In this document: in pieces, positions 11,290 to 21,470 of the stretch
Position numbering within the stretch: position 1 is the first letter of the stretch
How the letters are laid out: each line of letters starts with the position of its first letter
Origin: Gracilaria domingensis
Taxonomy: Eukaryota; Rhodophyta; Florideophyceae; Gracilariales; Gracilariaceae
Reading direction: 5' to 3'
Length of the DNA: 64,000 bases
Assembly: GCA_022539475.1 (NCBI GenBank)
Contig: VCMS01000148.1
Span: 1 to 64,000 of the forward strand
Position numbers and translations under genes: made by a program
The notes under the pieces: model-generated
Seen by the model: only the letters and a program-made list of their open reading frames with translations
Databases searched by the model: none
Told to the model about the DNA's origin: nothing

Positions 11290-12273
11290 TTATCTCTGAA
11301 GCAACTCTCCCAACCTCAGTCTGTGCGGACCGACCGGAACGTCGTGAAATACCTGTGTGTAACGATCTATCAGGTCGTGCGCCATACCGGTCATGAAGAT
11401 GATGACGTCAAGAAGGTCATCGTAGTCGACTTGGACAAATCTTTCCACCAAGACGAGCCGCGTTATCCACCTCTTGGCACAGTTCAAAGCATCCAGCACC
11501 GACGTCGGGGCCCCCTCATCCGCATCGCGACAGGTCTCTTGCAATCGCAAGAGAGCAGCATTCTCTTCCGCACCGATCGGATCAGTCTGCACCCCAGACT
11601 CCTTGGATGTAGCAGAGGGTAGAATCCGGCCCAGACCTTTGGACGGAACCCTCTCGACATTCTCTTCGATCTCGGGCTTGTTAGGATCCATGAAACCGAG
11701 CGGATAAAAATCCTCTACCTCGGAGAACTTCCATAACGGCCGTGCGGACTCAGGCAGCAGGCGTTGAACGATAGCAGGGGCTCCTGCAGCATTGACCGGC
11801 ATCGGGAGAAACTGCCCTGAGTGAGGATTGAACCACAGAAAGCCGGGCGTATCTGACCAGTCTGTGATGACCGAAAGGAACAGCCACTTCTTGACCGACG
11901 GAACTGTAAACTCCGTACCTCTGAGTAGATTCTGCAGGCCCATCTGCATCAATACACTAACCAACCGGTACGGAAGAGGAAAGAGCCGACCAAGCCCCGA
12001 CGGTTCGTGACTTCCTGGCTGACCGGGGAAGCCCCGAAAGAAGTTCAAACGCGGGTCCTCCGTCTTGGTGAAAACTCTCACCCCTTCCGTCGCGGCCTGT
12101 AGAAACGCCATGAGAACGCACACTACCCACTCGGCGTACGCAATCCTCATAATCCGCTCGGAAATCGCGCTGTCGCTCAGCACGTCATCTGAGTAATATG
12201 CCAGCACTGGTGGAGTGATAACGGAGAGGTTGCGTGGAGCATCCAGATCGGCCCAATTCTCCGGTATCTTCAC
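11290..12273 (-). CDS. antisense ORF 3 of element B
   Basis: A 327-residue open segment with a globular composition. The segment PPVLAYYSDDVLSDS then AYAEWVVCVLMAFL parallels the antisense ORF at 8172-9038 in element A. The C-terminal third is helical and hydrophobic (WITRLVLVERF, DLLDVIIFMTGMAHDLIDRY). No ATG opens the frame. Family unknown. Confidence 0.45.
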   Translation of the reverse strand: MKIPENWADLDAPRNLSVITPPVLAYYSDDVLSDSAISERIMRIAYAEWVVCVLMAFLQAATEGVRVFTKTEDPRLNFFRGFPGQPGSHEPSGLGRLFPLPYRLVSVLMQMGLQNLLRGTEFTVPSVKKWLFLSVITDWSDTPGFLWFNPHSGQFLPMPVNAAGAPAIVQRLLPESARPLWKFSEVEDFYPLGFMDPNKPEIEENVERVPSKGLGRILPSATSKESGVQTDPIGAEENAALLRLQETCRDADEGAPTSVLDALNCAKRWITRLVLVERFVQVDYDDLLDVIIFMTGMAHDLIDRYTQVFHDVPVGPHRLRLGELLQR

Positions 12274-12558
12274 CTAGAAGTTCTCCCGCTCGGATGGCGC
12301 AATGTCGAAGAACTCGACGTTATGCCAACCGTACATATACCGGCCCAAACTCGAACGGAGTCTTGCCTCCGTAGCAGCGTCGTCGCCCCATCGACGCCGG
12401 TTCAGAAAGTATAACTTATCGTACGGCGGCTGGAGCATTACCATTTCGAGAGGATTACCGTTCGGATTTGGTTCGTTCTCATCGGAAAGCATACACGTCA
12501 CCAAGCTCCGCATTCGGCATTGGTAATCATACTCCTCCGGGCAACGGAGAAACGGCAT
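12274..12558 (-). CDS. antisense ORF 2 of element B
   Basis: A 94-residue open frame starting at ATG, directly upstream of the 327-residue frame on the same strand. Features include CPEEYDYQCRMRSLV and LGRYMYGWHNVEFFD. It is probably part of the same antisense locus. Function unknown. Confidence 0.35.
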   Translation of the reverse strand: MPFLRCPEEYDYQCRMRSLVTCMLSDENEPNPNGNPLEMVMLQPPYDKLYFLNRRRWGDDAATEARLRSSLGRYMYGWHNVEFFDIAPSERENF

Positions 12559-12596
12559 ATCGCAACTGCCGACGGTGCCTTCTTCGCTCCGACCGG

Positions 12597-13373
12597 TTAT
12601 TCCCGGGAGGTGCCTCCACCTCGCCTGCCACGCTGCCTCGTCCGCTTCGGATTCCGACCGGTTCGCTCCTGAAAGGAACGATGTGAAGGAACCGCGGCAA
12701 AACGACGGGCGTCAAGATATCCGTTCAGGGCGTCGTTTGCAAGGTACTCCTCTACTGTATACGGTGGCTGCTTTCCCTGGCTCGGTGTCTTCGCCTTATT
12801 CCATGTACGGTTCAGAGGGTGGTCGAATTGCTGACCCGAAAGTGAAACCTGAAATACGGCTGGTAAGTTGGTGCCAGTATGTGGCACTGGCTGAACTGCA
12901 CCGATCGGGTTAGACACCATGTTCGTCGGAGTGAACGTTTGCATCACCGGAGGCTGCTGGAACTCGTTCGGAGGAGCCTGACCGTAAGTAGGCATCAAAG
13001 GCGCTGTCTTTGGATACGCTTGCATGAACATTTGCCCGAACGTTGCTCCAGAAAGGTTGGGGTTCCCGAACTGCGGAGGAACTGAAGGACCAGGCGGAAG
13101 AGGGGCGCTGCGACGCGGGATGGGAACACCGCCCATGTTACCACTCAGATGGTAGCTGCTCGGATTCTCCGACGCATTTCGATTCCCGCTCGGTTGATTA
13201 GTCATGTTTGCGTCCGCAGGAAGGGATGCGATGGATCCCGCTTCGGGTTGCGGCGTAGTGTAATCGTCGATCTCGCTCGTGAGGTCGATAAGGACATGTG
13301 CACTCTCCCGCCTGGTCTCGGTCGGCGGTGCTGATTGTGGATGTGCGGCTTCACTCCCGGTTGGAGACTTCAT
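12597..13373 (-). CDS. antisense ORF 1 of element B, with SUMO-interaction-like motif
   Basis: A 258-residue open frame starting at ATG (MKSPTGS), in the same relative place as the 9051-9854 frame of A (MTSPQGS). It is Pro/Asn/Ser-rich in the middle and very basic at the C-terminus (KRTRQRGRRGGG), which suggests nucleic-acid binding. Near residue 30 it has VLIDLTSEIDD, a hydrophobic core followed by acidic residues, the typical form of a SUMO-interaction motif. Confidence 0.45.
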   Translation of the reverse strand: MKSPTGSEAAHPQSAPPTETRRESAHVLIDLTSEIDDYTTPQPEAGSIASLPADANMTNQPSGNRNASENPSSYHLSGNMGGVPIPRRSAPLPPGPSVPPQFGNPNLSGATFGQMFMQAYPKTAPLMPTYGQAPPNEFQQPPVMQTFTPTNMVSNPIGAVQPVPHTGTNLPAVFQVSLSGQQFDHPLNRTWNKAKTPSQGKQPPYTVEEYLANDALNGYLDARRFAAVPSHRSFQERTGRNPKRTRQRGRRGGGTSRE

Positions 13374-14235
13374 CTCTCATATGCCATACACGCGAAGCAT
13401 CGCGCGGGAGGGGGCAGGACTGACAAGGAGGGCGTTACGGTCGGACAGGCGTACGGCGTACTGGACTACCGATCGGAACCGCAGCCAATGCTCAAGAAAG
13501 CCGGATTTAATTTACAGCATATGTCGCCAGTCCTCGATTGGGCGCGCCGTGGACGTCGCGCGCTCTAGGAGGGAGGTCTGTAGTATAGTGAGGTCAGCAT
13601 TGTTGTATGAGTGATCCGATCGGTATGGCAGGTAAGAAGGGGTGCGTCAGAAGCTGTCGGAAAACGCGAAGTGTCCCACATGCGCCGAGATGGCACACCG
13701 TGCGGACTTGTACCATAGGAATTACACGTAGCATAGTTGTAGATAGATGGCACCCGCTCCACCTCTGGATATTTTCGACATGTGAGCAGGGTGCCGATTC
13801 GGACTGTACGCGGTGAGTTGCAGCGTCGAGGTGCTACTTATGCACCTCCACTCCTCCCGTACACCCAACTAGTAAAGGGTAAGCACCACCGTCCTGAACT
13901 ATCTTTTAGCTAAGTCAGACCTGCGACTAGACCGCGACGGACAACTATTAGGTTTCCAAGCCGTTCGGACTCAACGCGCGTTTCTCGACCGCGCCTGATG
14001 TACCCAACCGCCCAGTCTTCCTACGACCGCCCGGTGCTGGCGATCATTTCCACGCGTCACACTCTACAACCGACCGGATCACGGGACTACACGCCCCGCT
14101 TCCGAACCGTTCACGGATCGCGCCTCTAGGACTCTTTCGCCTGACGGCGCTATCTCACAATAGACAGGTATAGTCAATGAGATTCATAATGTGAGACGTC
14201 GTAATGCCGCCACCTCCCCCCCCCCCACCCCGACC

Positions 14236-15315
14236 CTAGAACGGAGCAATACATAAAGCATTACGGTGAGAGATAAAGAGATTTCCAGTAAGAGATTTGG
14301 TCATCAAATCTGCGTGATTTTCGTTAGAGGGTATAAACTGAATGTCGACAAGTTCTTCTTTCACAGCATCTAGGACATGATTGTATCTGATGTCAACATG
14401 TTTGACTCTTCTTATTCCAAGGTACTCTTTACACCACTGTATGGTCCCCAAGTTATCTTGGCGAATAGGAACGGGTTCTAGAATGGGCATTTCGATTTCT
14501 GTTAGAATGTTGCGAACCCACTGAACTTGTCGAATATACTCGGATAGTGCATAAAACTCGGCCTCAGAAGTAGAAAGTGCTGTAGATTTTTGAAGCTTTG
14601 AGCTCCAAATAATGGGGAATCCTCCAATGCTGATGTAATGACCCCGCCTAGATCGACGCTTTTCGAGGTCTCTGCCCCAATCCGCATCAGACCAAGCTTC
14701 AACATCCATAGACAAATCCTTCGATAGTTCCAGACAAAGGTTCCTAGTGCTTTTCAAATAACGGATCACACTCTCTAGGCAATTCCAATGTTCTGGCTTT
14801 GAAAAGGAAGCGAATTTTCCAAGGAGTGAAACTGCGGTTGTGAGGTCAGGACGAGTTCGAGTGCTGAGGAATAGTAACAAACCAAGAAGTTGTCTCTACG
14901 GTATATTTTCCATTTGAATGATTTCGTCTTCCGTAATCAGAGTTCTGGTTTCATAGAGACAATGACCATCACGTAATGGGTATGACAGTGCTTTCGCTGT
15001 TTCCATGTTGCACATAGAAATGATTTTATCAATCAATGGCCGTTGATGAAGATATACAGACGAATCGGTTTCTTTGATAGAGACACCCAAGTAAAGATCA
15101 GTTCGGCCTAGATCACTAACGTCGTAGTACTCTGAGAGTTTCTTCTTGGCCCATTTCGTGAGTCGCGATGGTCCGAAAATGCTGAGGTCATCAACGTATG
15201 CCAAAACAATCACCAATTCGTCGCTGTCATGATACGAAAATAGGCAGGGATGGGAGTCCGCTTGTTTGAATCCAATTGATACTAAATAGGAAGATGAAGA
15301 AAACTTGAAGAACAA
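14236..15315 (-). mobile_element. Ty1/copia fragment
   Basis: Reading leftwards, the fragment contains the second half of a copia reverse transcriptase (VLAYVDDLSIFG) and then copia-type RNase H (EAWSDADWGRDLEKRRSRRG, KSTALSTSEAEFYALS, KHVDIRYNHV). Gag, protease, integrase and the front of the RT are absent. It abuts gypsy element D on the same strand at about 15.32 kb. It is a broken fossil with at least one break besides the truncation. Confidence 0.85.
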
Positions 15316-17127
15316 AGCGCAATGCGCACTACTTTTAATAAAGGAACAAGACGGTGTTCCTCAAGGCCAATATTGCCGACTTGAGAAAGCTAATGGTCAT
15401 CCTGTTCAAAGCGCGGTAGTCGCAGACCATGCGCAACTGACCAGATTTCTTCTTGACAAAGAAAACACGTGCTCTGAATGGCGACGATAAGGGTGGGATG
15501 AGACCCTTGCGAAGCAGTTCGTCTAGAGTGTTGCGAAGAAGCTGGAGTTTTTCGTTAGACGGTCGAATTACAGGCCGAACCGGCGGTGGTTGATTCTGTT
15601 TAAGGTTGATTTCGAAATCATGTTCCCGTCGCGGCGGGAGTTCATATGGGAGCTCTTTTTTGAATAAATCCTTGTATTCGTCGACAATGGTTGCCAAATC
15701 CGGATGGCACTCGACAGCGGTCGAGGGTTGCTGCAAGCGTACAGCGAAGAGTTCACACGACCGTTTTTTGACCATCTTGCGAAGACTTTTACACGAAATG
15801 GGTTTCATTACGGCGGGTTTTTTGCGAATGGCAGCAGGGGTCCGGTATCGAGAGTAAACTGTGAAGTGAGAGCCATCACCGCGCTTGATGGTCATCTCGT
15901 GAGTCGTCCAATCGATTTCGGGGTTCAACATCCCCAGCCACTCTCTACCAACGGTGATAAGCGGTACTCCTTCGTGATCCTTATGCATGGCGATTGCAAA
16001 GATCGTAACAGTCTCAGAAGTGTCATGGAGGTCGACTGTTGCTCTACTTTCGTAACTAATGAGAACCAGGCTGTGATCACCGAGCAGTGCTGAGGTAAAG
16101 TTGATATTCCGAAGCGTAAGTACACAGCGTCGTGCTGCGTCGGGCGACATGAAGGCGTGCGAAGCACCCGGGTCCAAGTGGAAGGTAACTTTCGTGCCAT
16201 TGATGCTTGCGTGGTAGATCAAGTCGTTTGATGGGTCCACGTTCAATGCCGATAGGTGTTGGAGAGGGACAACGCGAGGATCCCGAGCCGCACGAGCGTG
16301 CGGCGGTTTTAGTTTTTTGCGTTCTTGAGCGGATGCTGCGCCGAGGCTGACGCAACTGTTGCTCGACAAGGATGTTTCGGATCGCTTTAAGGCTTTTTGC
16401 CACATTTGACACGACGATCATGACTCCGGTACGTATCAAGCTCTAAACCGTTTTGGAAGTCATCTGGGCCCAGGTGTCTGCCTCAGGGTCTTTGAGGATC
16501 ACACTGGCGTCAAGTAGCTTGGATGTGTTGCGAGATGATCGTTGCGAGCGCCAAGAAGGGTCCGAACAATTGCTGTGACGGCGTTTAGATGACTGCGACT
16601 GCGCCTGCTTTGGAGTTTCCTCCCAACGTTTCGAAATTTGAATGGTGCGCACATAGTTGAAAACTTCCGCCATAGATCTGTGCTGACCGGCAGGGAACTT
16701 CTCGGACAGCATCTTTTTGAACGATGTTGGAAGGCTCGGCTGGAAAACCGTGAATGCTTTACAAAATGGTGTCTCACAAATGTCGATCAATTCTCGAAAC
16801 TTGGTGATGTGCGGTTCGAGCTTTCCGGACATGCGCAGTCGAATAAGTGACAGACGGGCGTTGGCAATCTCATTTGCAGGTACAAACTCTTCAAGCATTG
16901 CAGCCTGTAGTTCTTCCGACGTATAGAAGTATTGATCAGCAAATACGAAGAGATTGTACCAAAGGTCTGCATTGTCACCTAGCAAACACACGGCGATGTC
17001 CACTTCTTCTCTTGCGGTGAGTCCTCGACACAGATTGGTCACTTTCCGTATGCTAGGTATGAAGGAAGGAACCTTTGTTGATGTCCTTTCGTGGTCTCGT
17101 CCGTAGAATAAGGAAACGTTTGAAGAC

Positions 17128-19745
17128 CAGGCCCCAATACATGACTAACTAACTTGCCTTTTTTGATAGTCATTAGTCACCCATATTCACCTTAGTTAGT
17201 CAAACGTAGTCACATACTAGAACTATGCTGCCCCTGCCATACTAATGTTGCGATTCTATGTACAAAGCGTCTCAACGAATCTCCCGTAGGATGCAGTAGG
17301 CCTAATTGACTTTCTGTGTCCGTCTGCAGTTCATTAGAACAAACAACCTGATCACCTCGCACATTTCTGTAGTACTCGACAAAAGCGACTGACACTGCGT
17401 TCCCTCACGCCGCCCCAGGTTGCTGAAAAGCCGTTCGGCGGCGGCTGAGGACGCTTGAGCAGCAAAAAACGCTCCTGCAACCGTGTTAAACGGAACAGGA
17501 CTAACCAGTCCAAGAGAAGAGTTCATGCGTTTCCAATACAAGAGCGCCTTTTCCGGCTCTCTTCTGCCATTTGCTTTCAGCATTTCCCGCATATCATTAC
17601 GAACAATCCCGAATAGCGTTTCTAAAGTCTCCGTCGAGATCGAAATAGTTTCATCTATCATCCATACTTCCCTAACGAGCGCAGAGTGCAATAAACGAAA
17701 GTAATTCTCCCATTGGTGCTCTTAGAACACCAAAACGTCTAGTTCACAGTCATTGATATCAACTAATGCGGCCAAGTGAAACAGTAGAACCCTACGGCTT
17801 CGTTATAGCTCCAAGTGGTTTGTTGTGCCGCCATCATCACTTTGTACTTCAGAAGGAATCCACAAGACTGCACTTGCATCAACCGGATTCCACGAATCAC
17901 CCAATCGATCTTGCAGACGTTTGCACAACCTGTCACATAAATTGCGAGCAACGAGTTTGATCAGACGAACCTCACGAGCCCTGTCCCTTGCTTTGTCAGC
18001 CACCGCAGCGCTCCGCCCTGATGGCCTTACTGTAGATTCCAGATCAGGAAATAAATGCAAAGCAGAGGCATTCGTACTCTGGTGAAAATGTCATGAGTTC
18101 GGCACCAGCGATCCAGACATAATTTGCAGCGTCTCATACAGCTCAGGAACCAATCGTGGCGCGCGAGACATTGTCATCTTACGATTGGCTTCTAACTGCC
18201 TGGCAACGCGGCGAACCTCTTTTAGCACAGTAACAATTTCAGCCAAGCAGTCCATGCTCTCCACTGATAGATGCGGTAGCTCGGCAGTTGAAATTAGGAG
18301 CTCTCAGAAAGTACTTGGATGTTGGACGCTCTGGTAAGATATATTGTCATTGCAGCAAGCCTAGAGTGCCATCTAGTAGAGATGTAATGCTTTAAACGTT
18401 GCGAACGGTCATTCGTTACACCTTCATTCAATTGCTTTTCACAGAGTAGCATGTTGGCCTTAGAATGATAGCTGAAATAAGATGTTACCTCGTTCACATG
18501 ATCCATATACTGCTGCCATGGGGTACCTTCTTGGAATACATCATTAACAAGTAACGCCAAAGTGTGAACAATGCATGGCACACTCCTGAATTGATTAAGC
18601 AGCAGATCAGCAGCTTTAGCAGTAGCCGCTTCATTGTCCGTGGTCACAGTAGAGATACACACTTCATCGGTGCCAACAATTAGATTTGTAAAAACAATTT
18701 TCTCCAACACGTCCCTGATTTGCTGAGCGCTTTTTGGAAGGTTCCCTAAGTTCAATGTTGTCACCAGCACAGAGCACAATTTCCACTGCTCGTCAATGCA
18801 GTGCCATGTTACACCCATAATGAAGGCACCAATCACAGCAATCCATCCATTAAAAGATAAGGAACGAACCTTTGTCTTTGCTACTCTTGTCTTCATTAGA
18901 GAGCAGACAGCCTTGTATGTAGATACAAGATGCGCTTCTAGCGACCGCTTTCTGGATGACTGAACTCGCCCACACATAACATCAACCAGACCTTGAAACA
19001 ATCGGGTGCCTATTCCACCTAGCGAACTTTCACTCTGACATGCAAACAAAAGTATTCCAAGGCTCTTAATAGTTTTGGGAGGTACAGACTTATAACCAAT
19101 GACTGTTCTGGGCTTGACGCCAAACAAGATGAATGCGGAGAACTGTGTGTGCATGGCACGTGCTTTTTTGAACCGTTGAATGACTGCTTTCATCTCCGTT
19201 TCGGTTCCAGTTTGTGCTAGACATTTTTGAAGCTTCTCAAAAGCAAGTTCGTGATATGTTTGATAGTGCAACACAATGCTGCTATTGGAATAAGAGTTGT
19301 TAATGCGGCGCACTACTCTGCAAAGAGAACATTGAAATTTTGGTGTTTGATGATGTTTCATAATGGTTGCGGCAATAGTACTCCAGGCTGAAACCTTCGT
19401 GCTGGATCCCTTTCCATTGCTAGGACCACGGCGTTTGAGCTGTTTGTCAGAGTGCTTTTTTATCACCAAAGCGGCGGAGAGAGTCGTAGGTGCTGTCGGG
19501 CTGTCTGAGGGTGTCGTCATGTTTGTGGAAGTAGCGCTTAAGCAAATATTGGAGCCACTTGATGTCCACATCTTGTTGATCTATCTCGAGAGTATTGGCG
19601 CCTTTTTCGTGGCTTTGTGGAACAATTGTGTAATGTTTCAGTCGTGTACACGCCGCAGTATTGATGACGAAGTCCTTTTCTTTCATTAGTTAGTCATATA
19701 TACCACTTCTTGGTCATTAGTTAGTAATTCATGTGTTCGGGCCTG
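17128..19745 (-). mobile_element. hAT DNA transposon inserted in gypsy D
   Basis: The 2618-bp element has imperfect terminal inverted repeats starting CAGGCCC at both ends (15 of the first 17 bases match). It is flanked by a perfect 8-bp target duplication TTGAAGAC (17120-17127 and 19746-19753), the length expected for hAT. Repeated TTAGTTAG/CTAACTAA motifs lie just inside both ends, as for transposase-binding sites in this superfamily. The transposase is encoded on the minus strand and is broken, so the copy is not autonomous. Confidence 0.92.
17302..19571 (-). pseudogene. hAT transposase, broken
   Basis: The N-terminal part (19571 down to 18294, 425 residues) has a BED-type zinc finger (CSLC...HYQTYHE, ~residues 81-107). 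It continues into the RNase H-fold core with VTTDNEAAT (second catalytic Asp) and VPCIVHTLALLVND (the CxxH insertion-domain motif). The first catalytic Asp, normally in FDGW, reads FNGW. The frame ends at 18294. Further coding is seen in other frames at ~18060-17803, and the C-terminal hAT dimerisation region lies at 17691-17302 (SSAAAERLFSNLGRR). At least two disruptions separate these parts, and the Asp-to-Asn change alone should abolish catalysis. Confidence 0.85.
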
Positions 19746-20344
19746 TTGAAGACTTCAACACTTGTAGAGGGGACTGCGAAGACTTGTCTATTGATCGTGT
19801 TGGAGTTTGTTGTCGTTCGAGCGACGTAGGAATAAAGGAATTTGTTCTTTCCGGACATGGGTAAGGTTGGGCTCTTTGTTTCTGTGCTTTGAAGGTTGCG
19901 CGAAGGGAGGCCATTTGCTCGGTAAGTGCTGCAATAGAGGCTTGTTGCGATGATAGAAGTTCCAGTAAAACCGGATCTGTGCTGTGTTCTGCGCGAGTGC
20001 TTGCGGTTCCATCACGCAGCAATGCATTCCGTTCCACACCGTTTCAACGGGAGCTCTGCTCGATTGGTAGAACTGTTGAATTAACTGCAGATGACGCGGC
20101 ATCGTGCGCACGCGGGCGCTCTACTCGAGCAGTTGATAGTTCTTGACTTTGGGACCGTGTCTGAAGGCCTTCGTTTGGTTTTGAGCAAGAGTTCGCCAAG
20201 GCGTCGGAGGCAAGGGGCATCGTGAACGTACTGTTGTTGGGTCTTTTTATGGCGGTGGGAAAGAGCAAAGATGCTACCAAATGTAATACGATAGACGATG
20301 GTCGTCGGTCTGGGTGGCTCGTGCGTGGTGTCTGGCCGAGCTCT

Positions 20345-20362
20345 GCGAGATCCGTAGCACCA
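20345..20362 (-). promoter_or_regulatory. candidate primer binding site of element D
   Basis: On the minus strand the sequence begins TGGTGCTACGGATCTCGC, complementary to a tRNA 3' end (…GTAGCACCA), about 120 bp before the gag start. This is the expected PBS position. The tRNA is not identified. Confidence 0.4.
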
Positions 20363-20485
20363 AGCATTTATGCAGCAAAACTATCTAGTCATAAAGCTAA
20401 CGTTATATCGCGAACGTAACTATACGTGCTAACAACTCTTGAGTAGTACTGTGACGTTAGCGCTAACAACGTTCAACAGCAACGG

Positions 20486-21177
20486 TCAACGTTCTATTAC
20501 AACATGTCTGCTTATATATTTTTTGTCTCCAGGCAAATGTGCGATCACGTATCGGAAAGCACTGAGCTTGATGGCCCCTATCATAAACGTGCTCGCGGTA
20601 TGGCATGAGATTCTATGATTCTTTTCATGTAAATCGTAGAGATACACCAAGTTGGCATGGTCCGTGAATATGGATATGTCATTGCCCACAACAAGGTAAT
20701 CGAATCAGCACATAGCGTCCACTATAGCAAACCCTTTGTTCTCCGGGACACTCTAGTGTAGTGTCAGCGAGCTGCAGATTGAAGACCCTATCAGTACTGA
20801 TAGTGTCTTTGATCTGCAGCTCGCTGACATTACATCCAGTTTGCAGATAAGCCACTGAATGCCTCCGAAAGAAAACAGAGAGGGTTGTGATCTTGGTTCT
20901 CGATGTTCCGCCGGCGTTGCGAGTGGGGTACCTGCCAAAGTATAGCAGCCCAGTGTGTTTCTGATGCGTCCGTGAATAAACACAAGTCGTGATCTGGTTT
21001 AGGGTGCGCAAGCTTTTGACAGATGCTGCAAGTTCTTGGTGTTGTCGAAAGACTCATCATGCTATCACTTCGGCAGTCCGCTCGTACATCGTGCTCTAGT
21101 GACGCTAGACAACAGCGAGCAATAATCGTTATAATATTAAGGTCCGATAGTCTGCGCAACTTGTCTTCTCCCAGCAC
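20486..21177 (-). mobile_element. Ty3/gypsy RNase H fragment 'F'
   Basis: Translations match the RNase H region of element E (DHDLCLFTDASETHWAAIL; IFTDHANLVYLYD). Only this domain remains. A 76-bp foldback sequence sits in the middle. A broken, old fragment with several breaks. Confidence 0.8.
20758..20833. repeat. 76-bp foldback insertion in gypsy fragment F
   Basis: Two 37-nt arms (20758-20794 and 20797-20833) are inverted copies with about five mismatches around a 2-nt centre. Comparison with the same domain of element E shows no counterpart at this place, so it is an insertion, like a miniature foldback element. Target duplication not clear. Confidence 0.65.
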
Positions 21178-21470
21178 GAAAGACTATCTCTGCGACATTA
21201 ACCCGACTTCCGAGAATCACAAACGATAGAAATTTTTGAATTGCATATTGCTTTCTAACAGCAAAGTAATGAAGCACATTCTCACATTTTTATCTTTGTA
21301 TGTAATATTCATAAACTGTTTTTAGAGCGTCAGAGTTTTCTATGTGGTTATAAGCGTGTTAATGTTGCCGAACGTATAGTAAAGTGTAGGTGCCGCACAG
21401 TCATACGCTTGTTTCCTTGATCACAAACATGGAAACATGACGTTGGTCCAACGCAAGGTAACATCGATCA
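21178..21470. other. gene-poor spacer with 3' flank of the next gene
   Basis: AT-rich sequence without supported ORFs. It contains the 3' flank and hairpin (21410-21437) of the secreted-protein gene that ends at 21471. Confidence 0.5.
21410..21437 (-). terminator. 3' hairpin after secreted-protein gene 1
   Basis: TGTTTCC (21410-21416) and GGAAACA (21431-21437) form a 7-bp stem, 34 nt after the stop. The paralogue at 24778 has a similar stem (9 bp) at the same place. A role in mRNA 3'-end formation or stability is inference. Confidence 0.4.

Larger units (their letters stand above)
10837..14230 (+). mobile_element. right-hand part of a second chromovirus, 'B'
   Basis: No pol domains are present. 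What remains is an antisense ORF cluster (13373 down to ~10840) homologous to that of element A, then a polypurine tract (about 13567-13578) and an LTR-like segment starting TGTAGTATAG at 13579. The start resembles the LTR of element C (TGTAGTGCAATGAG). The left side is cut where the LTR of A begins, consistent with A having inserted into B. Broken and old. 13800-14230 holds nothing else I can recognise, apart from a C-run at ~14215-14226. Confidence 0.6.
15320..20480 (-). mobile_element. Ty3/gypsy element 'D', split by a hAT transposon
   Basis: Reading leftwards: a primer-site candidate (20345-20362), the start of gag (~20220, Ser/Gln-rich then coiled-coil-like, to ~19755), the hAT insertion (17128-19745), the rest of gag (~17050-16443), a retropepsin-like protease (LDPGASHAFMS, ~16150) and the front of the reverse transcriptase (~15350-15550). 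The remaining pol is missing; a copia fragment follows directly. Gag and pol lie in separate frames, as this family often has. Broken, about three or four breaks including the truncation and the hAT insertion. Confidence 0.8.
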
